64,000 bases of DNA from Chitinophaga sp. HK235 (GTDB taxonomy: Bacteria; Bacteroidota; Bacteroidia; Chitinophagales; Chitinophagaceae), in NCBI RefSeq assembly GCF_018255755.1, contig NZ_CP073766.1, positions 8,120,501 to 8,184,500 of the forward strand. Direction: 5' to 3'. The position numbers and the translations under genes were made by a program. Positions within the stretch are counted from its first letter, which is position 1, and each line of letters starts with the position of its first letter. The notes under the pieces were generated by a model. It worked only from the letters and a program-made list of their open reading frames with translations. It was not told the DNA's origin and made no database searches. Shown here one piece after another: positions 53,792 through 61,734 of the stretch.

Positions 53792-54625
53792 ATGTATCTG
53801 GCTACCATGCAAATTGAGCAGTTCAAGGAGAAAGGATATCTGTTAATTGAAAATCTGTTTGATGAGAAAGAGGTGGAGTTAATACGGACAGAGATGTTGC
53901 AGGTGATTGCTGAAGACTGTCCGCGGCGCATACTCGAAAAAAACGGAAGTGTACGGTCCTTTTTTGCCCCCGACCATAGCAATGAAATATTCGAAAAGAT
54001 TGTGAAGCTGAAGCGGCTGGTAATACCTGCTGCACAATTGATAGGGACTGATGTATATGCGCATCAGACAAAAATCAATTCCAAGTCGGCTATGACCGGC
54101 GACTGGTGGGAATGGCATCAGGACTATACCTACTGGAAGAAGGATGACGGGATGCCTGCGGCTGATGTGCTGACTGCGATGATTTATCTGAATGATGTCA
54201 ACGAATTCAACGGGCCGATGTTACTGATACCAGGCTCGCATAAAATCGGTACGGTTGATGAAGGAGAAAATATATCCGGTGACGGAGAAAATGGGAACGG
54301 CTGGTTTGAAGAATATAAAACCAGTACCTTTTATATGACAGCCCTCACCGCTGATCTTAAGTATACATTAAAGCAGGAGGAGATTGCCAGATGGGCAAGG
54401 CAGAGAGGAATCGAATCCGCCAAGGGACCGGCAGGATCTGTTTTATTCTTTCACGGTAATGTGTTTCATGCTTCCTCCAATAATCTTTCTCCCTGGGACA
54501 GATATTCTTTTTTGGTTACCTACAACAGCGTAAACAATCAACTGGAAGCGGTAGAAAAGCCCAGGCCGGCATTTATAGCCAACCGGAACTTTGATAAAAT
54601 AATTCCTGTCCACGATCATCTGTAG
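53792..54625 (+). CDS. Phytanoyl-CoA dioxygenase (PhyH)-family oxygenase
   Basis: A cytoplasmic Fe(II)/2-oxoglutarate-dependent oxygenase of 277 residues. The iron ligands are readable: H109 and D111 in EWHQDY, and H226 in HGNVFHASSNN; the 2-oxoglutarate-binding arginine is R237 in SPWDRYSF. NGPMLLIPGSHK is the usual PhyH strand pair. It resembles ectoine-hydroxylase-like family members. Substrate unknown; no neighbour suggests one. An in-frame ATG at 53807 is an alternative start. Confidence 0.9.
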   Translation: MYLATMQIEQFKEKGYLLIENLFDEKEVELIRTEMLQVIAEDCPRRILEKNGSVRSFFAPDHSNEIFEKIVKLKRLVIPAAQLIGTDVYAHQTKINSKSAMTGDWWEWHQDYTYWKKDDGMPAADVLTAMIYLNDVNEFNGPMLLIPGSHKIGTVDEGENISGDGENGNGWFEEYKTSTFYMTALTADLKYTLKQEEIARWARQRGIESAKGPAGSVLFFHGNVFHASSNNLSPWDRYSFLVTYNSVNNQLEAVEKPRPAFIANRNFDKIIPVHDHL

Positions 54626-54667
54626 TGACTAAAAGCCCTGATGTGTGTGGGCTGTGGCATTCATTAA

Positions 54668-54700
54668 CATCTCCCATCTTTTTCAGAAGGATGGGAGATG
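54668..54700. terminator. Bidirectional hairpin between convergent genes
   Basis: An 11-bp perfect stem (CATCTCCCATC at 54668-54678, GATGGGAGATG at 54690-54700) lies between the PhyH gene and the DUF262 operon end. Confidence 0.7.
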
Positions 54701-54713
54701 GTATAATTCGAGG

Positions 54714-56993
54714 CTAGTGCATAGTTCGCTTAAGGATTTCATTTTCAACCTCCTCGCGTGTATGCATCCTGATATCATCAGGTTGATCATCCTGCCTGAT
54801 AAGGAAGTGTACACCATCATTATTCAAATATGCTATTTTAATCTGTTTATCACGGATGTGGGTAATGCCATATTGTTTCAGTTCATCAATATAGCCCATC
54901 CCAATTTCTTCTTCGATAAAGCCTGCAGCCAGGAGGTTTTGTTGTATCAACACTGATTTTACCTCGGGATCTTCTCTGTAAAAATATTTTTTATTTCTTA
55001 ACAAGTAGATGTTATTGTCATTATAAAATTTAATCCGGTGTTGTTTACACATAGATAGTAAGATAGGGTGTTCAATAAAGTCCTTGCGCCAGTCGGTTAC
55101 CTGATGGGTATCTATAATTTGTTGCATAGATCCGGAAATATTGTGAATGTCCAACGTAGTGAATAATGCATACAGTGGATTGGAATCTTGTAGAGGTTTG
55201 CTCCATTGGTCGCGCAGCAGCCTTTTCCAGCTGATATCACGATCGCGATTGATAAGGAAAGACCAGTTGATGGAGTAGAGCAGATAATCTCCTTTTGCCA
55301 GTAATGCTCTTCTGAAGAGTTCCTCTTTAAAGTCAATCAGGCCATCGTTTGAAAATAGTTGAATGAAAAGATGGTAATAATGAGCAGCCTGTGTATAACA
55401 GGCTGCTATGCTGGCCTCATTAAGTTGTTGATTAACATAATACTCTTTGATACCACTGAAGGAGAGTAGAAACGCCAGCTGCCCGTCCAGGTATCCATGG
55501 TTTTCCGCTTTATTAATAAGTGTGGCCCATTTATCAGAGCGCTGTATCAGGGCGATTTTCAGTTTTTCTTCCAGGATTTGCTGGGTGTCGAAGCCTTTTA
55601 TATCGCTTTGTTCAAACTGCGTATATATTTCACCGTTATACTGCTCTATGATTTGTGTAATGGAAAGGAGGCTGGCCTGAAAATCCTTAGCATCATTATA
55701 AGTAGTATAGGTTACCAGGTTTTTTATGAGACGGTCCCAATATTTTAATTCCGATTCATTAATAAAATACTGCTTTTCAATAGCCATACGGGTAATGGCA
55801 TAGAAATATAAACGTTCTGCATATCGGGCAGCGAAGTTGTTTGAAAATGCGGCCTGAATGCAGGTTGATTTACTGATCCCGTCTGTATTGGCGAGATAAT
55901 TTTTGATAAGTGTGGAATCGGAGGTGAGCAGATCGAGTGTGGTAATATACGCGATGATCGTCTCTTCCTGTAGTAGGGATAGATTTGACAGCGTGTAAAA
56001 GGAAACCTCATCTTTTATTGGTTCCAGTTTATGTATGGAGTCGTTAAATTCATCAGGACTTATTTTAGCAATTTCGTTGAGTGCTACAAAAGCCAGCAGG
56101 TTCAGCATTTTATCATCAAACACATTGGTTTCGGTAGCCCGGATCTTCCAGAAATAATCTATCCAGGTGGTGTCTACTTTGGTGGCAAAATACATGTCCA
56201 AGCTTACAACTGTGTTATCAATACTGTAATTATTGTATTTTTTATTCCAGTCAGCAAATTCAATCAATCTGCCTAATTCAGCTTTCAGGTTTTCAAAACT
56301 GGTAAGTGGCCGTCCGCGGGCATTCATCTTAATGTATAGGTCATCTGACAGGCCCATTGAACGGATGTCAAGAATATGAAATACTATTAATGGCTGATTT
56401 AAAGAGGTTAACTGTTCAAATGAAATTGTCTCGGCCGAAAACGCATGATGGATCTCATTCAGCATTGTGACGATACCCTGTATGGTCACATCATGCTTCC
56501 AATGAAGGAAATACCAGCTTTTGTCTGCGAGGACCTGATGAAAATCCTGATGTTTGTTGAAGATCTTATCATGGTCATTCTTGTTGAGATCATGAATGAT
56601 ATGACGGAAGAAATCGCCGGAAGATCTTCGGGTGGCATATTTGAATCTGGAAAATGTGCTGGCGTAAGTGCTCAGTAGCTGTTCTTTAAAAGCAAAATAC
56701 CAGTGTAATAAGAAAAGGGTAGTCAGTCGCTGCTGCCCATCCAGAGGGATGAATGCATCATTCTCAATATTACCATAAATAAAATCAAATTCCAGTGGCC
56801 TGGCCTGGCAATGGATGGTTTGACGGATACTTGATTTTATTTTATGTATAAAAACTTTTCTTATTTCAGCAGCTTTATTGTTGGTTCTACCCTGAGCGTA
56901 ATCCCGTTGAATTATAGGAATGACGATTCCTTCAGGAATATGTATGTCAGGCATGCTGTTCTTTAGTAATTGCCACAAAGTAGAAATGCTCAT
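54714..56993 (-). CDS. DUF262 protein without nuclease domain (second gene of pair)
   Basis: A 759-residue cytoplasmic protein. The N-terminal DUF262 (ParB/Srx-like) domain is shown by IPIIQRDYAQGR (25-36) and PLDGQQRLTTLFLLHWYFA (83-101), followed further on by DDLYIKMNARGRPLTSFENLK. These are the GmrS-type nucleotide-binding signatures. The rest, about 400 residues, is helical without a DUF1524 or other HNH motif that I can see. It overlaps the stop of the preceding DUF262-DUF1524 gene by ATGA and must be made with it. Likely role: NTP-sensing partner in a restriction-like defence pair (inference). Confidence 0.8.
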   Translation of the reverse strand: MSISTLWQLLKNSMPDIHIPEGIVIPIIQRDYAQGRTNNKAAEIRKVFIHKIKSSIRQTIHCQARPLEFDFIYGNIENDAFIPLDGQQRLTTLFLLHWYFAFKEQLLSTYASTFSRFKYATRRSSGDFFRHIIHDLNKNDHDKIFNKHQDFHQVLADKSWYFLHWKHDVTIQGIVTMLNEIHHAFSAETISFEQLTSLNQPLIVFHILDIRSMGLSDDLYIKMNARGRPLTSFENLKAELGRLIEFADWNKKYNNYSIDNTVVSLDMYFATKVDTTWIDYFWKIRATETNVFDDKMLNLLAFVALNEIAKISPDEFNDSIHKLEPIKDEVSFYTLSNLSLLQEETIIAYITTLDLLTSDSTLIKNYLANTDGISKSTCIQAAFSNNFAARYAERLYFYAITRMAIEKQYFINESELKYWDRLIKNLVTYTTYNDAKDFQASLLSITQIIEQYNGEIYTQFEQSDIKGFDTQQILEEKLKIALIQRSDKWATLINKAENHGYLDGQLAFLLSFSGIKEYYVNQQLNEASIAACYTQAAHYYHLFIQLFSNDGLIDFKEELFRRALLAKGDYLLYSINWSFLINRDRDISWKRLLRDQWSKPLQDSNPLYALFTTLDIHNISGSMQQIIDTHQVTDWRKDFIEHPILLSMCKQHRIKFYNDNNIYLLRNKKYFYREDPEVKSVLIQQNLLAAGFIEEEIGMGYIDELKQYGITHIRDKQIKIAYLNNDGVHFLIRQDDQPDDIRMHTREEVENEILKRTMH

Positions 56994-58828
56994 AGGTTGG
57001 TTTTAAGAAAGTAAGATAACGTGGTGGTAATATTGTCTACATAAGCTTTTCTGTCCTGAAAAGTCCAGTAGGCAAGATGTTGAGGAGACTCGGTGTAATA
57101 TTTCAAAAAAACCTTTTTGGTTTCATGTGGGATAAACAGTCCTTTTTTGTCCTTGTCGAGGATCATTTTACGTTTAATATCGAACAGTGAATTTTTTATG
57201 GCGGAATTGGTGGAGCCATCCAGCAGGGCAAGATTGGCGATCGAGTGGTCATCGTTCAGCCAGTCGTATTCATCTGGCGCTATCTGCGCATCTGCTGCGT
57301 TAGTTTTATCGTCATTGTTTATTCTCTCCTGGATATATTTCGCAGCATCGGAGAAGCAAGCCTGCATGGTTTCCTTGTTAATGCTGGTGTCATCCTGCAT
57401 CAGTAAATTTTTAATGTTATCCGCAATCTTATCTGCAGTTTCATCTTTGAAAGATTTGAAATAAGGTAAGTGCTCTTTTAACCAATGATGGTAATCTTTT
57501 TCCCGCAGTTCTTCCGAATTTTGCGCGAAGATGTGTTCCAGGCTCCAGTCTTGCTGGTTTAAGGCTTCAAATGGAAAATAGCTTTTCCCTCCCGGAGTAA
57601 GGAGGCTATTGGTAATATTATGAAGCAGCAGTAACTTATTCAGTTTGTTTTTATGGTTGCTGTCGGTATATCTTAGGATACTGATATCTGCGGAGATTAT
57701 TTTGAGGGCGATCTTTTCCCTGATCATTTGGAGGAAAGCACTCCGGTCTGTCTTTTTGAATTCCTTTTGCAGCTGCGGGATATCTGTTTTTTCATGAATC
57801 AGGAATCCAATCAGGTGATTGAAGGTTTTATCATGGTACCATTCATACAGGGTATCGAAGAGGTTTTTCAGTTTATCCCATTGTTCTTCCATGAAAGACT
57901 GGCCTTTATTAGCATGATTCTGCTGTTTTCCCTTGTCTTGCCGTATACGATTGACCTGCTTGTAGAAATGTCTGAAAGCATGGTATTTGTTTTTGTCTCC
58001 TGCTTTTTTATCAGTATGGAGGTCTAACAGGTAGTCCATCCTTGTCTCAAATTCATGAGCTCCTTGGTATATGAATCCCCAGAAGGAAGGGTCTTGCAGT
58101 GCCTTCTCTATTTGCTCCCACTCCAGCGCGAGGATGCTTTGTTTTAGTGTCAGTGCCTGTTGATGATTAGTGGTATCAGCAAAGCCCTCAAGATTGTTTT
58201 TGCTGAGAAATACAGCTTTAACCAGTTCTGCATTAGTCAATGCAATTTTACCGATATTAATACGGGTAAAGATGTCAATGGGATCGGCGTCCTGGCCTAC
58301 TTCATACCAGATAAACTCTACAGATGATTGTAGTGCGTCAGCAAATTTATGCTCAATATCCTTCTGTGTGAGAGATTCCTTATTAAGCCAGTTATCAATG
58401 GTGATATAGGCCTTGCTGATATAGTGATAGTCCGGGTTGGTACTGTTGGCAACTGCCTGGAGATTTCCCAGGAAAGTGGCGCTGTCAGGCCTTGTTCTAT
58501 AAGATAAAGTGTAGAGTGGAAGGGAAAGCCCTTTTTTTCTAAGCCTGGATATCAGAATAAATAGGGTAGTGAGGCGTTGTTGCCCATCCAGTACTGCATA
58601 GCTGTTATCCTGTTCTTTTTTTACAACAATAGGTTGCAGACAGTATTTGCCGGTAGTAACAGGCGGTGAATAAATAAATTCCCTGAGATCTTCCAGTAAG
58701 TCGGTCACCTGGTCTTCATCCCAGCGAAATCCACGCTGGAAAGAGGGAATAAAAAAACGATATTCCGGCTGGTCGTTAACTTGTACCAGCAGTTGGCTCA
58801 CTGGTATAGGCTTTAGTGTATTGCTCAT
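56990..58828 (-). CDS. DUF262-DUF1524 protein (GmrSD-like), first gene of pair
   Basis: About 612 residues; start set at ATG 58828 (MSNTLKPIPVS), not the in-frame ATG at 58870. DUF262 motifs: FIPSFQRGFRW (26-36), VLDGQQRLTTLF (79-90) and FTRINIGKIALTNAELVK (187-204). The C-terminal DUF1524 His-Me finger nuclease has SLEHIFAQN with H432, and the NLALLDGSTNSAIKNSLF block around 550, where the second catalytic Asn is expected. This is the architecture of GmrSD, which cuts glucosylated phage DNA, and of SspE. It is coupled to a second DUF262 gene. Both genes are A+T-richer than their neighbours, suggesting transfer. Confidence 0.88.
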   Translation of the reverse strand: MSNTLKPIPVSQLLVQVNDQPEYRFFIPSFQRGFRWDEDQVTDLLEDLREFIYSPPVTTGKYCLQPIVVKKEQDNSYAVLDGQQRLTTLFILISRLRKKGLSLPLYTLSYRTRPDSATFLGNLQAVANSTNPDYHYISKAYITIDNWLNKESLTQKDIEHKFADALQSSVEFIWYEVGQDADPIDIFTRINIGKIALTNAELVKAVFLSKNNLEGFADTTNHQQALTLKQSILALEWEQIEKALQDPSFWGFIYQGAHEFETRMDYLLDLHTDKKAGDKNKYHAFRHFYKQVNRIRQDKGKQQNHANKGQSFMEEQWDKLKNLFDTLYEWYHDKTFNHLIGFLIHEKTDIPQLQKEFKKTDRSAFLQMIREKIALKIISADISILRYTDSNHKNKLNKLLLLHNITNSLLTPGGKSYFPFEALNQQDWSLEHIFAQNSEELREKDYHHWLKEHLPYFKSFKDETADKIADNIKNLLMQDDTSINKETMQACFSDAAKYIQERINNDDKTNAADAQIAPDEYDWLNDDHSIANLALLDGSTNSAIKNSLFDIKRKMILDKDKKGLFIPHETKKVFLKYYTESPQHLAYWTFQDRKAYVDNITTTLSYFLKTNL

Positions 58829-58948
58829 ATTGTTCTGGCGTTGTAAACGAAAATATTCACCAGTTAACATTATTGGGAATCAAATCGTACATTCAGATAC
58901 AAGGTAGATATTATTTCACTCAATCTGAATTATTTAAAGGGTCGTTTT

Positions 58949-59437
58949 ATGTTGTACAATGGACCCTGGATATCCCTGTTAATTTTATATCTTGCGCCGA
59001 TCAATACAAAAGATACGATGCGTGACCAATCGGGCGAAAATGTAAAATACTGGGAATTCAATTATACGAATGGTAATCTCGCGAAAGCATTGAAACATAC
59101 ATACATTAAAGGAGGTACCGGTATTACCAATACTGAAATCAGCTATAGCTATATCTACGATGACAAGGAGAATTCTTTGCAATACTTCTTCAGTAAAAAC
59201 CCATATCTCACTGTTTTCTTCTCGTTAGTGGGCGGTACTCAGTACTCAATGGGTAAAAATAATATTGTGCAGATATCATATGAATCGCAGAAGGATGGAG
59301 CCCCCGGCCTCTCTGTTACACACAAAATAACGAACACGTTTGACAGTGAAACAGGATTATTGCGTAAACAGGAGGTAGCATGGAGCAATCCCGTAGTATC
59401 AATAGAGCGTGTTTATTACTATGTAAAGGCTAAATAA
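58949..59437 (+). pseudogene. 5'-truncated copy of the calcium-poor DUF4595-like lipoprotein gene
   Basis: The C-terminal 145 residues match the intact lipoprotein gene at 60226-61086: both read YDDK-N-LQYFF, FDSETGLLRKQ against FDEKTGLLSKQ, and end in a short basic tail. The homology starts near 59005 (NTKDTMR against GTKDTLR). Before that, the frame is a hydrophobic sequence with no signal or lipobox, so the exported N-terminal half is lost. The break lies within 180 bases of the start of the DUF262 operon. The word calcium-poor is not a functional claim; the family is simply an uncharacterised beta-rich lipoprotein. Confidence 0.7.
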
Positions 59438-59468
59438 GTCCGGAAACCCCGGTAATAAATACAGTTTT

Positions 59469-59506
59469 AAAACAGGCGTCTCATGATTGTTTGAGACGCC
59501 TGTTTT
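59469..59506 (+). terminator. Intrinsic terminator after the truncated lipoprotein gene
   Basis: Perfect 15-bp arms (59469-59483 and 59492-59506, AAAACAGGCGTCTCA and complement) are followed by T residues. The core AGGCGTCTCA recurs in the terminator at 61106 behind the intact paralogue. Confidence 0.85.
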
Positions 59507-59527
59507 TATGAGACAAATGTTTTCCCC

Positions 59528-59535
59528 TACTTTTG
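59528..59535 (+). promoter_or_regulatory. -7 element of the GNAT gene
   Basis: TACTTTTG matches TAnnTTTG and ends 17 bases before the ATG at 59553. It lies just beyond the previous terminator, which supports an independent promoter. Confidence 0.45.
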
Positions 59536-59552
59536 TTGCAATATTTATTGCG

Positions 59553-60062
59553 ATGACAGACACATTGAAATTAAGACTTATCCAACCGGAGGAATTACCG
59601 TTGGTGCTGCAGCTGCTGAAGGAAGCAGCCATTGCAATTCAGGCTAAAGGACTGGACCAATGGCATGTATGGCTTGATCCTCCAAAAGAAAAAATCAGCT
59701 GGATAGAAGAGGGATTGGAGCAGAAAGAGTTTTTTGCAGTAGGGAATCAGGACAATGAACTGGCAGGCATGTTTCGCCTGGCTGATAAAGATCTTCTTTA
59801 TTGGGGGGAACAAGACGCAGCGGCAGGTTATGTTCATTCACTGGTAGTCAGAAAGCAGTTTGCCGGCCAGCAATTGGGAACAGTCATATTGAACATGATT
59901 GAAGATAAACTGCTTGCTGAAGGATGTCGTTTGTTCCGGCTGGACTGTAATGCAGGCAATGCCTGGCTTTGCAGCTATTATGAGCAGCAGGGATTTAAGA
60001 AAGTAGGGGAGGTAAAGATGCCGCATTCCTTAAATAATTTGTATGAAAAGCAGATTGGTTAA
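59553..60062 (+). CDS. GNAT-family N-acetyltransferase
   Basis: A cytoplasmic acetyl-CoA-dependent acetyltransferase of about 169 residues. The GNAT order is clear: LKLRLIQPEELPLVLQLL (strand 1/helix 1), GYVHSLVVRKQFAGQQLGTVIL (strand 4 and the acetyl-CoA pyrophosphate loop, Q/R-x-x-G-x-G/A form) and FRLDCNAGNAWLCSYYEQQGFKKVG (strands 5 and 6 with Tyr). The ATG at 59553 is chosen because 59487 would start inside the preceding terminator. Substrate unknown. Confidence 0.88.
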   Translation: MTDTLKLRLIQPEELPLVLQLLKEAAIAIQAKGLDQWHVWLDPPKEKISWIEEGLEQKEFFAVGNQDNELAGMFRLADKDLLYWGEQDAAAGYVHSLVVRKQFAGQQLGTVILNMIEDKLLAEGCRLFRLDCNAGNAWLCSYYEQQGFKKVGEVKMPHSLNNLYEKQIG

Positions 60063-60225
60063 TGCATGATAAAGTTTTCATGTTAAATTATATAAATATT
60101 TAACTGCCACATATTTTGTAAGTTTGAATATCTGAAATTGCAAGACCCGTTTTTTCAGCGTGTAATTATATACCTGTCATGTACTTAGCCATCAACCTTG
60201 CTGGACAAAATATATCCTATAGTTT

Positions 60226-61086
60226 ATGAAAATGAAACACGCCATTCTGCTGAAAGCAGGAGTTGCCTTATTTGTACTGGCTGCTGTATCCTGTAAAAAA
60301 AATGATACCACTGAGCCTCCGATACCTGTTGATCCTCCTGTAGTTTTTTATCTGCCGGCCACCGTTTATGAAGATGGTATGCCTGCGGATAGTTTTGTAT
60401 ATAATGATGATAACACCGTGGCTAAACTGTATTATTATTATGACAAGGCCACCAAAAAATATGCTCAAACTGTAGCGTTTAAATACGTTAATGGGAAATG
60501 TGTGGGCATGGAAAGGACGGAAAATGATGTGAAGTCTCAGACAGATGTCCTGGTGTATAAGGGAAACAAAGTAACTAATTATATTACCTATGAGGGCGGC
60601 AGAAAAGACTCCGCTTTTCTGACCCTGGATAACCGGAATATGGTCACCCTGTACGGAACAAAGGACACATTGAGGACCAGTGACTTTGAATCAATGGATT
60701 ATACAGAGTTTACCTATGCTAATGGTAACCTCATGGGGCATCTTCATAGTTATTATTATAAGAATAGCGGTTTCTCCAATTCAGTTAAAGGAGAGGCTAC
60801 CTATTCCTATGATGACAAAGTGAACACCTTACAGTATTTCTTCGCTGTCAATCCATATATTGCATTTTTACTCGGCTGGGAAGAAGGCAACCTGTTTTCA
60901 ACCGGCAGAAACAACCTGACAAAATTGGTGGTTGAGTCAACTTCAAGTTCATCTGGTAAATCAACGGATACTTATAAAATCACGAATATTTTTGATGAAA
61001 AAACTGGCTTGTTAAGCAAACAACAGTTTACTGAAAATGACAAACCCATGGGGGAGCGCGTTTACAGATTTATCAGAAGTAAATAA
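60226..61086 (+). CDS. Lipoprotein, DUF4595-like beta-rich (intact paralogue)
   Basis: A 286-residue exported lipoprotein with lipobox AAVSC followed by KKNDTTEPPIPVDPP, a typical Bacteroidota surface or periplasmic lipoprotein linker. The mature part is built from repeated strand-turn units of the Y-x-Y-D-x-x type (FVYNDDNTVAKLYYYYD, TEFTYANGNLMGHL, EATYSYDDKVNTLQYFF), like DUF4595/RHS-type YD repeats. The function is not known. A closely related but truncated copy precedes it at 58949. No clear promoter was seen in the 163-base gap. Confidence 0.75.
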   Translation: MKMKHAILLKAGVALFVLAAVSCKKNDTTEPPIPVDPPVVFYLPATVYEDGMPADSFVYNDDNTVAKLYYYYDKATKKYAQTVAFKYVNGKCVGMERTENDVKSQTDVLVYKGNKVTNYITYEGGRKDSAFLTLDNRNMVTLYGTKDTLRTSDFESMDYTEFTYANGNLMGHLHSYYYKNSGFSNSVKGEATYSYDDKVNTLQYFFAVNPYIAFLLGWEEGNLFSTGRNNLTKLVVESTSSSSGKSTDTYKITNIFDEKTGLLSKQQFTENDKPMGERVYRFIRSK

Positions 61087-61105
61087 GCTAAATTTAACGA
61101 AGTAA

Positions 61106-61137
61106 AAGAGGCGTCTCAACATAATGAGACGCCTCTT
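61106..61137. terminator. Bidirectional hairpin after the intact lipoprotein gene
   Basis: Perfect 13-bp arms (61106-61118 and 61125-61137, AAGAGGCGTCTCA and complement) with a six-base loop. It lies between the lipoprotein gene and the converging thioesterase gene and shares its core with the terminator at 59469. Confidence 0.8.
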
Positions 61138-61162
61138 CTATTTTTGCTGACGCCACATTTAA

Positions 61163-61618
61163 CTATTTAGCTCCCGCCATAAACGATTCTTTTTCCATCA
61201 CCGCTACGGTATGGCGGCAGATACAGATCAGCCGCTGCTGATCGTCGGTGATTTTTATTTCCCAGATATGACTCCTGCGGCCCAGATGAATAGGGGAGGC
61301 GGTGCCATGTACATATCCTTCTCTGGCGCTTCTTATATGATTGGCATTGATCTCCATGCCTACACAGATCTCTTTGGCAGGATCTATCACCAGCGTAGAG
61401 GCAATACTGCCTACTGTTTCCGCCAATGCTACAGAAGCTCCTCCGTGCAGAATACCATAGGTTTGTACGGTGCGGTGGTCTACGGGCATGCGTATACGGA
61501 GATAATTATTGCCTGCCTCCGTGAACTCCATACCCAGGTGTTCATTCATAGTGGAGCGGCCTTTTGCATTCAATTCATGGATGTTTACTTCCGAATGCCA
61601 GATAGGTGGTTGTTCCAT
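61163..61618 (-). CDS. Hotdog-fold thioesterase (PaaI/YdiI type)
   Basis: A cytoplasmic acyl-CoA thioesterase of 151 residues, family length. The hotdog helix carries TYGILHGGASVALAETVGS with the catalytic Glu, and VGMEINANHIRSAREGYVHG and RHTVAVMEK are typical strands. The YdiI/MenI branch hydrolyses 1,4-dihydroxy-2-naphthoyl-CoA in menaquinone synthesis, but PaaI members act on phenylacetyl-CoA-type substrates; sequence alone does not decide. Confidence 0.9.
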   Translation of the reverse strand: MEQPPIWHSEVNIHELNAKGRSTMNEHLGMEFTEAGNNYLRIRMPVDHRTVQTYGILHGGASVALAETVGSIASTLVIDPAKEICVGMEINANHIRSAREGYVHGTASPIHLGRRSHIWEIKITDDQQRLICICRHTVAVMEKESFMAGAK

Positions 61619-61683
61619 AACGATTTTTTATTCACCGGATGAAGGTATTGATTTCAGGGGATATTCAGGGTAAAGGACAAAAA

Positions 61684-61711
61684 AGAGGCACTTCGATACC
61701 GAAGTGCCTCT
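61684..61711 (-). terminator. Intrinsic terminator of the PorE-like gene
   Basis: A perfect 12-bp stem (61684-61695 and 61700-61711, AGAGGCACTTCG and complement) with a T run on the minus strand (A residues at 61679-61684), 24 bases after the stop at 61735. Confidence 0.85.
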
Positions 61712-61734
61712 GCTGTAATAGTCGTCGCGTGATA

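Noticed and set aside
54645..54956. A 103-codon plus-strand frame at the end of the DUF262 operon
   Set aside because: It lies mostly inside the well-supported minus-strand DUF262 gene and starts within the terminator hairpin.
26013..59000. A direct repeat of the tRNA-Leu 3' end as right attachment site
   Set aside because: Scanning by eye for the T-arm and acceptor sequence found no second copy in the window; the other border must be elsewhere or lost.
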